Shown one piece after another: positions 1 through 10,463 of a DNA stretch of 64,000 nt. Below the pieces are notes generated by a model that was not told the origin of the DNA, ran no database searches, and saw only the letters and a list, made by a program, of their open reading frames with translations. Made by a program: the position numbers and the translations under genes. The stretch's first letter is position 1; each line of letters begins with the position of its first letter. Source of the stretch: Cyclospora cayetanensis (Eukaryota; Apicomplexa; Conoidasida; Eucoccidiorida; Eimeriidae). Location: positions 24,109 through 88,108 of the forward strand of contig NW_020312117.1 of the NCBI RefSeq assembly GCF_002999335.1. The letters run 5' to 3'.

Positions 1-199
1 CGTGCAAAACCAGGGTTTCAGGGCTGGAAGCGTCTCCATTGTCGTCCTGCTTATTGTCCTCGCAGTTATTGTAGTCCTGGTGTGCAAGCTTTTCAGACGA
101 GGGCCAGCAGTTGCACACGTTTTCCAGGGGATACTGTCTACCAGCAGGATGAAGACTTTCTCTAGGGCTGGCAAGTCAAGTCTATCCTACACTAACTGA
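1..199 (+). CDS. C-terminal exon of a membrane protein (partial, enters from left edge)
   Basis: A frame is open from the left edge to a TGA at 197-199. It encodes a hydrophobic segment of about 22 residues (roughly positions 9-31, rich in Val, Ile and Leu) followed by a basic stretch and a short hydrophilic tail. This looks like the last exon of a protein with a C-terminal membrane anchor. A possible splice acceptor (TTTCAG) lies at about 15-20. No family is recognisable from so short a piece, and it could be a chance open frame. Confidence 0.35.
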   Translation, partial: VQNQGFRAGSVSIVVLLIVLAVIVVLVCKLFRRGPAVAHVFQGILSTSRMKTFSRAGKSSLSYTN

Positions 200-1330
200 T
201 GCAAACTCCCGGGTCTCATACGTCGGTATCCCTGCGCTCGTAGACGTCCGCCCTTCCCATTGGTTTTGCCTATGTTGTCTACATTCATGCTTACGCAATG
301 CCGCGGATGCATGTTGCTGCCACATTCCTGACTTGCGATTGAGTGGTGTGGTGTTTCAGCATCACGTTTGCCGTCGGATGGCCTGGAGCTAACTCGGACG
401 GTAAATTCATCATATGGCCCCGTACCCATCACGATTGGCTGCGTAGATGAAGGCCCTATGCACGAAGGAGACCCAGTTGACGTTACAGCCAGGGTAGCGG
501 ATCTCCCAGGGATGGGAGAAACGCCGTGGCTTTTTTGTGATCGCTCATGAGATGTGGGCGTCTAGAAAGTAATTGTTGCGGTTACTTTTTCAATACATAG
601 CCCCTTTCAGTACATTTACGGCTCTTTGGAATGCACCGCAAGAGAGGCTGGAGCATGCGCGCTCCACTGCAGGGTTTTTAGCTGCGGGAAAAAGTGGCTG
701 GTGCGACATCTGCATCAGATGAGGAACCACTTCCGTGCTAGATGAACAAAAAGGTCTATCTTGCTAGTGTTGGAGCTGTTAGAGGATATCGGTTCATCGT
801 GTTTGTTCCTTTTTAAGCTTCCAACATTAGCATGCTGAATATTGTACCCACTGCTCAAGGGGAGCAATGAAATGAAGCAGCGTGCACCTTCCTAGGCTAG
901 GTAGTGGGAACAGGAGCGACTGGTCTAGATACCTTCAGTGGGTCAGTGCTAACGTAAAAGTGCACACTCACGAAATCTATTTGCTGCAATTCCTGCTCAC
1001 TTGTATCTTATTAGGTAAGAAGAATACAACAATATCCCAAGGTCGTGAATTTGATTGCTACAGTGTATCCACAGCTCCAAAGAGCTGCACCCTCAGCCAG
1101 TTCAACTTTTTAAAGATGTAATTAGGGCTTTGTGAGCTTATAGAGGCCAGGTGTATCACAGGAAAGACTAGTTTTCTTTTGAATATGCACTTATTTTGAA
1201 ATTAGGGGTGAATCCGGAGTACTGATAGCTGACAGACGAAGGTCCGCTCTACCAGAAAGCCTTGTACTACTAATCATTTCATGAAAAAGCTAGAAAAAAG
1301 AACTCCACGCTAACTAAAAGGGCAAGAATA
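200..1330. other. Intergenic stretch, no gene seen
   Basis: AT-richer sequence with only short open frames and no recognisable protein similarity. It holds the presumed 5' region of the topoisomerase VI B gene. No repeat array or RNA gene is visible. Confidence 0.5.
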
Positions 1331-3493
1331 ATGAGTCGAACAGCTGGGGAATTTCTTGTTCAATGTGAGAATTGCATTGCAGTGATTACGATGCATTGTT
1401 TGGGTCCTAATGATGCTTTGTCAGACCTGGAAATCAGCGGGTTTAGTAGAGATAATGGGCCATTCATGGTTTGCAAGGAATTCCTTGACAATGCGGTGGA
1501 TGCTTGTGCAAAAAGCGTTTCCCCGCTACTCCCCCCTCTTGATTGCGAGAATGTTGAACTTGAAGTCTCAATACGCACCACAAGCCTTCTTGTAACCTGC
1601 AGAGATACAGTAAGAAACAAAACAGAGATTATTATTCACATAGTCAAGCACTGACGCTTAATCAGGGAAAAGGGATTGATTGTGCTACTGTTTCTGCACT
1701 GGGAGAGGTATTTTGCTCTTCAAAAGCGCAGGACCCTCAAACTGGAGGGGAATTCGGAATCGGCCTGAAAGCGGTAGGAAACATTTTGCCATCTTAGCAT
1801 CACTATTAGTTAGTAAAACAGTGTTTTTAGATAATGCTAAGTTCACAAAGAGATCTGAAACAACCGGTTAATGTTAAAATTCGGTAGACTCATGATAAAT
1901 AAAAGCACAGGGAACTAGTAGATACGAGTCCGTGTACTCTTCAGCATGCGCGAATGTGAAGTTTGGTCGTTTGGCATTAGCCTTGACGCAGCCTCTGTAG
2001 CTCCATTAATTCAGAATTTTGCAGGTCTGCTTTGCTGTTGCATGAATTTGGAATCGGTACATGGTAATTACATGTGTATTCCACAGTTGAGGCCTTGCCG
2101 GCATCCATGTGGCCGTGGATGACCGAATTTTCTGTCGAGGTAATGTGTGTACTATACTTTCCCCATCTACCTCACGCGAATGCTCTGCGGGATGCGTAGC
2201 TCTCCCCAATATGGGACATGGAAAAGGAGAAGGAGATCGAGGCGTACGCTGCTATTCATTCCATATGGAGTCCAGAGGCAAGCTTTTAACGCAATGGTCC
2301 ATGAGCTCTAATTGAAGAAGATGTCACTTAAGTTGACAATCAAAACCAAGCTGGTCTTTCGTGGAAACAACACATTCAGAAATCCTCGCGGGCCCGACGG
2401 GACATTTTTGTCCATCGCAGAGGGCCAAGAGCCCTTAGCCGTTGCGACTGCATCCGCATCTTGTGACGGGGCGAAACTTGAACTCACAGCTGCAGTTCTT
2501 TCAGCAAACGCTACGGGGGATGATGAGGGTTCAGAAATCCATCTTGTACGGAGTTTCAATGGAACACCGCTCTTGCCGTCGGCTGCTTCCTCTTGCCTTC
2601 TTACGAAATGTCTGAGGTACTGTGCCTTTGTTTTTTTCAAGCCTAACTTTGTACATGTGTGGCAACTTTCTACTGCGGATGCAATCTAGCGCGTTTCTCA
2701 AACAACATGGGCAATTCTTTGGAATGGAAGTGTCCTCGTATGAACCTCTTCACTCCTGTGGAGCGCCGACCACAAGCTTTACAAGTTTATGGGACTCCAT
2801 GACGAACGTAGGGGTTCAGTGACCTATATTTTGTTTCGGGAAGGAGCAAGAGCCATATATATAAATTCTTTTATGTTTTAGATGGCATATAAAATTCGTC
2901 TTCAAACTCTAGAGGATTGCAAGTGGACTGTAATACTTGTGGTGAGGCAATTCGCCAATGTTATGTACAGAAAGGGGCGAGAATATAGTTGACCACATTC
3001 AGGCTGCAAACCTCTCCAGTGGGAAAGCCCTTTACAGCTCTCTGTCAAAAAGCTTTCTGCACGTAAGAAAAACAGAAAGTAAAAGCGTGGATCCCGCTTA
3101 GCAAGAGCTGCATTTCTACATCTTTGCCCTTCAGGGATCCAATAATCTGCGCATTGAAATAATAGGGGCTTTCCAACGTTTGTTCAACCAGTTAAAATCG
3201 GCATATCCCCGTGGCTTTCAGACACTGGAAGAACTGGCCGTAAGCCAACCCTTGATGCAAGGAGCCAATGTAGCTCTAAACACCTTCGCTGCCTCCCCGC
3301 TTGAACGTCGAACGGCTTCGTTCAGATGAAAAAGGCTACTGAAAGATTCGCGCCGAGTATTGCCTCTTCACTTGCGAATATAATCTGCACGTCGGAGAAC
3401 GACTGCTTTAAGACTACTGCTTTGGGCCTTCTGAAATTGCCCAATCCCACGCTTCCTGCGGGTTCATCTCCTGGTACAACTGGCAGTTATTGA
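1331..3493 (+). CDS. TOP6B: DNA topoisomerase VI subunit B-like ATPase, 13 exons
   Basis: This is the ATPase subunit of a type IIB topoisomerase. Family knowledge: it dimerises on ATP binding and drives strand passage with the Spo11-like A subunit. Proposed exons: 1331-1364, 1425-1609, 1666-1773, 1831-1883, 1945-2024, 2087-2139, 2200-2277, 2318-2616, 2690-2807, 2882-2941, 3003-3062, 3135-3239, 3326-3493, giving 466 residues in one frame. GHKL motifs are visible: N-box EFLDNAVDA (Asn34), the ATP-lid motif DTGKG (72-76) created by joining exons 2 and 3, and GGEFGIGLKA (100-109). A transducer domain follows, with RSFNGTPLL in exon 8 and a likely gamma-phosphate-sensing Lys364 in exon 11. Exon 1 plus 2 reads AGEFLVQYLEISGF, like the family's AEFF..N.EIAGF. 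The protein is shorter than usual (over 500 residues). Exons 1-4 and 8 are the firmest; the exon 7-8 join needs a GC-AG intron. Confidence 0.82.
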
Positions 3494-5428
3494 GTATACT
3501 AGGTGACCGCATGCATGCTATATGATCAGCTCAAATGCCACGAGGACTGAGCTTAACATGCTGCCGAACGATGAAGCGTGCGAGAACAAAAGCAGCCAGA
3601 GAAATAATCGAGGACAAAATCCTTGATTTGATCTTGTAAGTAGTGACCTAGCCCGCCTACAGCCCACCTGACACGTTTGAGAGCCACAAGTTTCATTTTG
3701 ACATGTTTTCATGTTCAATCTGTTTCAGACGAAAGCTCCAGTCCACCGAACGCTCAGCAGCAACAAATAGAAGGAAGCGGGGCACAAAAAATCACAAACA
3801 GCCATCCCTCGCTGCTAGTCCGACTACGCCGTGTAGTTCCTAATTATAAACACCGAATACCGAGAAAGACGAGTCGTTCCTGTTATGTTAGAGACTTTTG
3901 TTCAGATCAGGTATTACCCCTATCCGAGCAGGTTGTACGGATCCTGCAAATCTATAAGAATAGGATGGGGCGGTAGTCTATGCCACTGGGAAATCAAAGC
4001 AAACGCACCCCTGAGATCTAAATGCATCCCTTTATAATATTTGCTGAAATATTCGAACGTGTTACCACAGAGTGGTGCTGCTATATCAGACTGACCCGTA
4101 TTTAGGCACGTTCTACTATACGAGCTATTTTTAACATAGAAATATCGAGAATCCAATAATTGGTCAGTCTGCCTGTATATATTATCGTAAAAGAGATTTA
4201 TGTGTTTGACACCAGAAGACGCAACATTTTGTGCATGTGATAGATTCTATGTTCAACTAGATGTGAAGGCAGCAACTCCCAAGAGGCTCCAGCTGCGCGC
4301 ACCGTCGCTGTCCTTCTCCCTCCATATCGAGCACCCAGAGCGACGCGGCTAGGAAAATAAGAATGCTCAACCTAAGATCATCCGATTACATTCTGCAAAG
4401 TTCGTATCGAATCTGCCTTTGAGCGTCTCGCTACATGGTCTGATGGAGCGCTACAGCACCGTTTAGGATTGACTTGAAACAATATATGCAGAGAAAAGAA
4501 ACGCCAATGCAAAAAGCGCGTGGCGCGAAAGCAGTGAAAAATAGATATCAGCTGTTAGGTAAGTCGGCATGTTATACCTTTTTCCTGAAGTCCAGAGCAA
4601 GGAAGTGTTTCGTACCATTCTTGCCCGCTTCGGGTTATATTCCATATTCAGTGACGTTATTGTCTACCGGATGTCCAGCTAGTGCGTCATACCAATTAGA
4701 TTAACATGCTGCGTAAGCGTTTCTCCCACTGTGTGTATGTCTGAAGAGGTCAGGACAACCACTACACAAAGAGGGCAAAGCAGCTGCGTATATGCGGGAG
4801 CATCAAGGGAAACAGCTTGGTAAAACCCTCTAGAGATGCGCTAAAAAGACGAACACTACAGGTATTAACCTTCCTTTTCCGAGAAAAGTAAAACACAGGG
4901 AAGCAAGCTGGAGTATACGCATTTAGCTGTTTTTTCTGCGACTCTGCATGATGAATCAAACGGCCGTTCAACCAGGTGATGGTAGGGACAAATGGTACAT
5001 TGCGCAAAGGCTGTGCAGATAAAGAACTTAAATGGCCTACTGATATTATATGCAGTTTTAGCAATGTCCTTCCGGGAGCTGAACAGGGCATGCTCTCAAC
5101 CATTCCGCAAAAGCTTTGCCTGCCACCAGCGGTAGGGCTCCGTCCTGCGAACTGAGGCTGCAGCGGACGTCCAATGCAGCGGATTTCCCTGTACTCTCTC
5201 TCTATTTGTTTAATAAGTAAGTGAAATTAAGTGAGTTTAGACTACGCCAGTTGATTGTTAACTTTGGCTTCTTTCTTGCATGACCGGCCGACTGGGGCCC
5301 CGGTTTCAAGCATCGTGAGCCGGAGTTTTTCGAGTTTCTCTCGGTTCTGACAAGCTACAGTCTTTCCCGTTTTTCGTGGTATTGTGTACACAAAAGTATA
5401 GGCCCCTCATTCCCAAGGCAGTGAAAGG
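3494..5428. other. Intergenic stretch between TOP6B and membrane protein gene
   Basis: Short open frames on both strands (the largest about 100-115 codons) show no recognisable motif and no coding-like pattern. Nothing else is seen. The last few hundred bases should hold the promoter and 5' UTR of the next gene. Confidence 0.5.
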
Positions 5429-6265
5429 ATGAAGGGTTTCGGGTCGGACAAAGCAGCAGGTTGCCCCCCTTCACGGGGTTCATACGGCGGTGTTGCTGGT
5501 GGCTCAGACTCGGCCCCTAGACTTGACATGGGGGGAGCCGGGGGCTTGACTGGCATTCTGTTTCCCTGGACCCGCGTGGAGATGACCAAAGACATGATCT
5601 GCAAGGGCACCATCAGCGCGATTGTTGGAGTGTTGCTGGGAATTATTTCTTCCCTCATAGTGAACTGCACCCTCGTGGAGATATCAGTCTCTTCATTCTT
5701 TTCCCTGTACCTCGGCATTGTGTTTATCACTGTTGGCGCTGTTATTCTTTGGAGAATAAACGTGAACGCAGATGGGGCATCTCAGGGGCGTAAACTGCAG
5801 CTGACGTTCTTTGCGGGTCTTATCGTCTTTTCTGGGGTTCTGTGCTTTGTTCTGAAGAGAAACTGGTTCGTTGGGCTCCACGCAATAGCCAAGGTGCCGC
5901 TGTACACTATATTGGGCGTGTCGGTGGCCTTCGCCTTGACGTTTTCTCTGGTAGATGTCGTAAATTACCTCTTTTCCTTCTTCCAGTCGTCTGTGTCTAA
6001 GCCTCTAGTTGAGTCCCGAGAACAAGCTTACATGGTGCTATTCTTTACTCTCATTATGGGTGGCGTCTTTGGCTGCATATTCGGCATGATGGATGTAGAG
6101 GACGAAATGCAGTACCAGATCAAGCTTGCTCTTCTTAGGGAGCAACAGTTCTGCTATCCTCTGGGTGCCCTGATTGGAGGCCTTGCCGGCTTTAGCAACG
6201 AGATCCTCAGGCAGTCCGAGCAGAAACTCAGGTATTATTCAACAGAATTCGATGAGGACATCTAA
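5429..6265 (+). CDS. Polytopic membrane protein, about six helices, function unknown
   Basis: A single uninterrupted frame of 278 codons starts at an ATG. Residues 1-55 are Gly/Ser/Pro-rich and hydrophilic. About six hydrophobic segments follow, at 61-83, 89-109, 124-142, 156-184, 200-220 and 241-258, then a short acidic tail (STEFDEDI). Helices 5 and 6 are Gly-rich (GGVFGCIFG, LGALIGGLAG), suggesting close helix packing as in channels or carriers. The GC-rich third positions and uniform hydrophobic periodicity support real coding. A V-ATPase proteolipid was considered, but the helix layout and the lack of a buried Glu in the right helix argue against it. Probably a conserved apicomplexan membrane protein; substrate and location cannot be told. 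Confidence 0.75.
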   Translation: MKGFGSDKAAGCPPSRGSYGGVAGGSDSAPRLDMGGAGGLTGILFPWTRVEMTKDMICKGTISAIVGVLLGIISSLIVNCTLVEISVSSFFSLYLGIVFITVGAVILWRINVNADGASQGRKLQLTFFAGLIVFSGVLCFVLKRNWFVGLHAIAKVPLYTILGVSVAFALTFSLVDVVNYLFSFFQSSVSKPLVESREQAYMVLFFTLIMGGVFGCIFGMMDVEDEMQYQIKLALLREQQFCYPLGALIGGLAGFSNEILRQSEQKLRYYSTEFDEDI

Positions 6266-8918
6266 GGCGATTTGGCTTTGCGAAGCTGCTACGCACAACA
6301 CAGGGGGGCCAGCTAGCGGAAGCGCAGGAATTTTCAAAGCATTCAAGAGGTGCTAGCTAACGTGGCTGCAGTAACTTGGGTTCAACAAGAACGGATCTGT
6401 CCCCTATCACTATCAGAGGCAAGAGACGGGACAGGTCGGCCGAGTTCTGCTACTGCAGCTGAGCGGGATGGCCTTGGAGCTGGATATGCTTTCGTCCGAA
6501 GATATGAAAAACGGAATTAGTTTATTCTGTCATTTCTTTGGTCCGATTTTCCTTCTCTGTCACGCACTCACCTGAGGTTTGCCCCTACCGCTGTGTACTC
6601 GATTGTATACATGGATTTTCTATGTAAAGGCGCACAGACCTGTCAGTGCCTGAAAGTAATCTGTATTTATGCCACATGGCAACCGAGCATCTCCTCTTGC
6701 ATTCCCACCCCTATTTCTGCTGGCTGCATGGTAAGGGAAAAAAGGTTATAGGGGACCATTGTGGACTGGAAGAACCCTTGGGCCCCCATGCAGCGTTAGC
6801 GTTGTGAGAGCCCCCTCAGTTCGTGAGTGTTAGCCCTTCTGGTTGCTGTGTCATGCGTATACTTGCCATGGTACGATTTCAGCGCACGTTCTCCCCCATA
6901 CTGACGCAAAGGCCCATAGGCCTCTAGGGGACCTTAACCCGCTAGGGGGACAATTCACTGTGCGTACGCTCGTTTCTCCTTTTTGTTTAGTTGCTGCGTA
7001 GCCCCTGTAGAATGGATGCATGTGGGAAGCCCGGGAGCAGAAGCGCAAGGTAGCAGTGGCGCTCTCTTCTCTGAGCGCAGGCAGCCACTGAGGCATAGTA
7101 AAGCGGGGACTCAAACAGAACAATAGCAAGACACAGGCAGTCACTTAACAATGAGGACCAAGCATAGGAGCAGGGGAAAAAAGAGTCGAGTGTGCTGCTC
7201 TCAGGAGTCATTACCTTTTCCCTGTTGCTATAGCGGTTCTACCCGTTGCCTTTGGCTGCTGGCATTTCCGGTGGCAGCTCAGACTACCCGTTTCTGTATC
7301 TCTTGTTTCTGGAAATCAAGCTTGCTGGGGGATTAAGTGTCGAAAATAGAGTTGTACAAGTACAACTTAAACAGTGGTCACCTGTCGATGTGGCGAGATA
7401 CCCCGTTTTTACTATGGGAGTGTGCGGTGTGTAAACACAAAACTGGCGACTGCCATGGGGTTACGGTAGAGGTTGGCAAGTAGAGAAGAATGCGTAAGGG
7501 CGGCGGCACAAGTTGCAACGACCGGCTGCACAACTCGATGTGTCTGGATGCCACCTAAATTGACTTGGGTGAGATTTCAAGGCTGGTGGGATAGTAATTT
7601 GCACCTCCATCACATTATCTTCCCTCGGCTCTCTGGAGGATTCCCTCAGCAAAGTCTGTCGACCCATCAATTACTGCGGGGGGTGGGTGACGAGTTTGTA
7701 AGGAGAGGGCTGATAACGGGCCTCACACAATGCGAAAGCCGCTGTCTTGGTTTCAAACTTGCATGTTGGCCCTTTCGGCCAGTGGTTCATGCCCTCTGAG
7801 TGGAAAGAGTGTTGCCACTGTTCTGAGTGCCTCCGTCTGCCTATGCGGCTGGGAAACACTGGTGTCTACGGGCCTATTGTTGTTGTAAAACAGCAAAAGC
7901 TCTCACTCAATTGAACTTCACAAATGTTGAAAGGCTGTTTTCTAAGGGAATCCGCGCAAAATAACGGCCCTTTCGTGTCTTTAGCTGCGATTTGCGACAG
8001 TTGTGGGAGTGGCCATGGGTCCAACCGATGTAGGCAGAAGCCGCTTGTAGAAGGCTCTACAGGGGGGATTTTCTATGGTTTTACCCGTACTTTTGATCTA
8101 GTATGAGCTTATCGATAAAATCTGAGGTTTGGGTGTTAAAGCAGCGGTAAGCACACGGAATTCCACTTTAGGTAAGCAGCTTGAGGACTTCGTGCTACGT
8201 TGATTTAAACCATAGAAACGGAGCTCTCTTCATTGCATTCCTTATAAGATTTCCAGTCCTGCCTGAGGAACGCCTATTGCTCACTTTTATGTCGGTTTTT
8301 CTGGACGCTATGCTCGAGCCTCAGCCCTGGCCCCGCACTGCCTCTCTGCGTGTACTACGCTGCCTTCGTCTTCGTCAAGTTTCTCGGTTCGCGAAACACT
8401 GGCTCATTGCTCCACCTTATTCCAGTACTTCTTGTGCCTTGTCGTAATTTCCTCTTGAAAACCCTTGTTCTGGGTATTTTCCATCGAGATCGCGCTCAGG
8501 GCAGCAGAGCCAGCAGCTACGAACTGTAGTAGGCTGTCACAAACTGCATGGTCCAGTAAAGGAGCCCTGCCTGAATTGATTTTTTGTGCATATTCAGTAC
8601 CTTAAAAAGCAAAGGCGACGAATTATATTTCGCAGTTTGTGAAACCGCAAAGCTTTGTGCCTGGGCGAGTGCTTCTGTAGTTTTGTCTAAGTACCTCACG
8701 TTGGAGGGAAGCATTGGAAATCCCGTTTTGTGTTAGTTGCTGGGCACTGTCGATTTACGCATTGATGTAGGGGGTTCAGAGACCGGTTATTCAGATGATT
8801 CTTGCTTAGTACTGTATTTCCTAAGAGCCTAAACGCTAGGGCAGATGCTGAGGCGTTGGTCTATCACAGTTCCCCTCACACTCTCACGACATCCACTCTC
8901 GCCTCTTGCATTTTTTTG
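6266..8918. other. Intergenic stretch, no gene seen
   Basis: Many short overlapping frames on both strands, none with recognisable motifs. It should contain the 3' UTR of the membrane protein gene and the 5' region of the AT-hook gene. No simple repeat or retroelement fragment is recognised. Confidence 0.45.
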
Positions 8919-10463
8919 ATGATCAAGAATCTCCTCCCTTCTACACAGTTTGAATACCAGAAGCGTAGCAGGAAGCAGAGCGTGCCTATAGCTTCAGCCT
9001 CCTGTGCAACTGAGATGGAGGTGGCAGAGAAACACGCTGTTGACGGCGCCAGGGTCCCCGTTTCGGTGAGCTCGAAGACTTCCAAAGTCCTTGGGTCAGC
9101 TTTCAACAACGATGGCTTTCTTCCTAAGAAATCAGGAACAGCAGCTGCATCCACCCCTTCTGTACCTGCTGCACTTGCGGCTGGGGTGAAAGAGCAGCTC
9201 CACCAGCTGCAATGGCCTCCAGCAGGGGGCCCATCTGCTGCTCCCGTGAAAAAGAGAGGGAGGCCCCGTAAGTACCCGCGACCAGAAGACCTTTTAACAG
9301 CTCCACAGGGCCCCACCCAAACCCAAGTGCAGCATGCGAGGGATCGCCAGGGGCCCGTAAGAGAAAAACGGCAGAAGGCAGACGCTTGCTACGAGGCCCC
9401 CACCGATGACCATCTGAGTCGACCAAGAAGAAACAGGGCAGCCATCACGAGCCGGAAGCAACAGCGTGGTAAGTGCTGTCCTTCAGCGAGAAGTATAGGG
9501 TTGTGCGATTGGTTCACTCGTTTTACGGTGTATTTGTATGGCAAGCTGTCCCCTATTAGTTGAGGGTGCCCTTCCTTCGCTGCACATGCATGCCTGTGTG
9601 CGTTTGCATGTGAATTTACTTGTCTGTTCTCAGGAGGCGCAGATGAACAGATCTCCGGGCACCGAGGGAAGTATCTTTGGGGTGTCAAGCCGCAAAAGAG
9701 GAGTCCGTCTCCGCCTACCTGGGGCCCCTCCTCAGCTGATGAGAGTAGTGTTGTACACGCTGGCAAGCAGCAGGAAGAGGAATCTTTTTATCACTTGATG
9801 GAGCGGCTTCCCCAGGGTGGGAATCGGGGAGCTGGAACGGCTCGTGTAGGAGAAGGAGCCGCTGATAAGGAGGAGGCTGTCCTTTTGTGGGCTTCAACCC
9901 TCGCTCGACAGCACCGAACGCCGCGTAATTTGCATTCTCAGGAAGCGGAAGGCGAGTCTGCCGTGTGTCCATTGGAAATTGCAGCATTCGAAGGACAGGG
10001 TGCAACGACTTCTTCGCTTGAAGGCAACTTGTCAGCCGCTTGTCTTCACGACGTTGGGGGAGAGGCGGTGGAGTCAGTTCTGCTGCCGTACTATCGGCGT
10101 TGCCTGCAATTGCTTCTGGCAAACCTCTTGGGGTGCTTGCCATCTCTTTCGTACTCGGCCGCGGCGTTGTTGGAACGAGAAAGGGCTATCTTGCGGTGTT
10201 TATCTTTTGCGGCTTCCTCTTCCCTGCCGCTCTCTTCCCTGCAGATCCTCATCGACCGTTTTGGGAAGTGTGTGAAGGCGCTATCGGCTCCCAGTGAACT
10301 GGAAAAGCCTCTGCAGCTTGAGCTGGTAGAGGATATGCTGCTTCTGTCGCGCCTTGTTGGACAGGACCCAGCCCCCCAAACGGCAAAACACACGGGGGCA
10401 GCCGTAAGGGCTGCAGCTGCTGCAGGTGCAAACCAAGGCGGTGCTAATGAGGTGGTTTGGTGA
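8919..10463 (+). CDS. AT-hook nuclear protein, two exons
   Basis: Proposed exons are 8919-9468 and 9634-10463, joined by a GTAAGT...CTCAG intron that keeps phase; the product is 459 residues. Around residues 110-119 lies KKRGRPRKYP, a classic AT-hook (GRP core flanked by basic residues) that binds the minor groove of AT-rich DNA. Basic clusters (REKRQK, RPRRNR) at the end of exon 1 look like nuclear localisation signals. Exon 2 ends in a Leu-rich, probably helical region (roughly residues 310-430), then an Ala-rich tail. The frame is open upstream to 8802 but without ATG; the Met at 8919 or the one at 9015 are both possible starts, and an upstream exon cannot be excluded. A nuclear, chromatin-associated role is inferred from the AT-hook alone. 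Confidence 0.7.

Noticed and set aside
5429..6265. Idea that the six-helix protein is a V-ATPase proteolipid
   Set aside because: Helix count and Gly pattern do not fit, and no membrane Glu in the expected helix.
6851..7859. Cluster of short frames on both strands
   Set aside because: No motif, mutually overlapping, no splice-consistent assembly.
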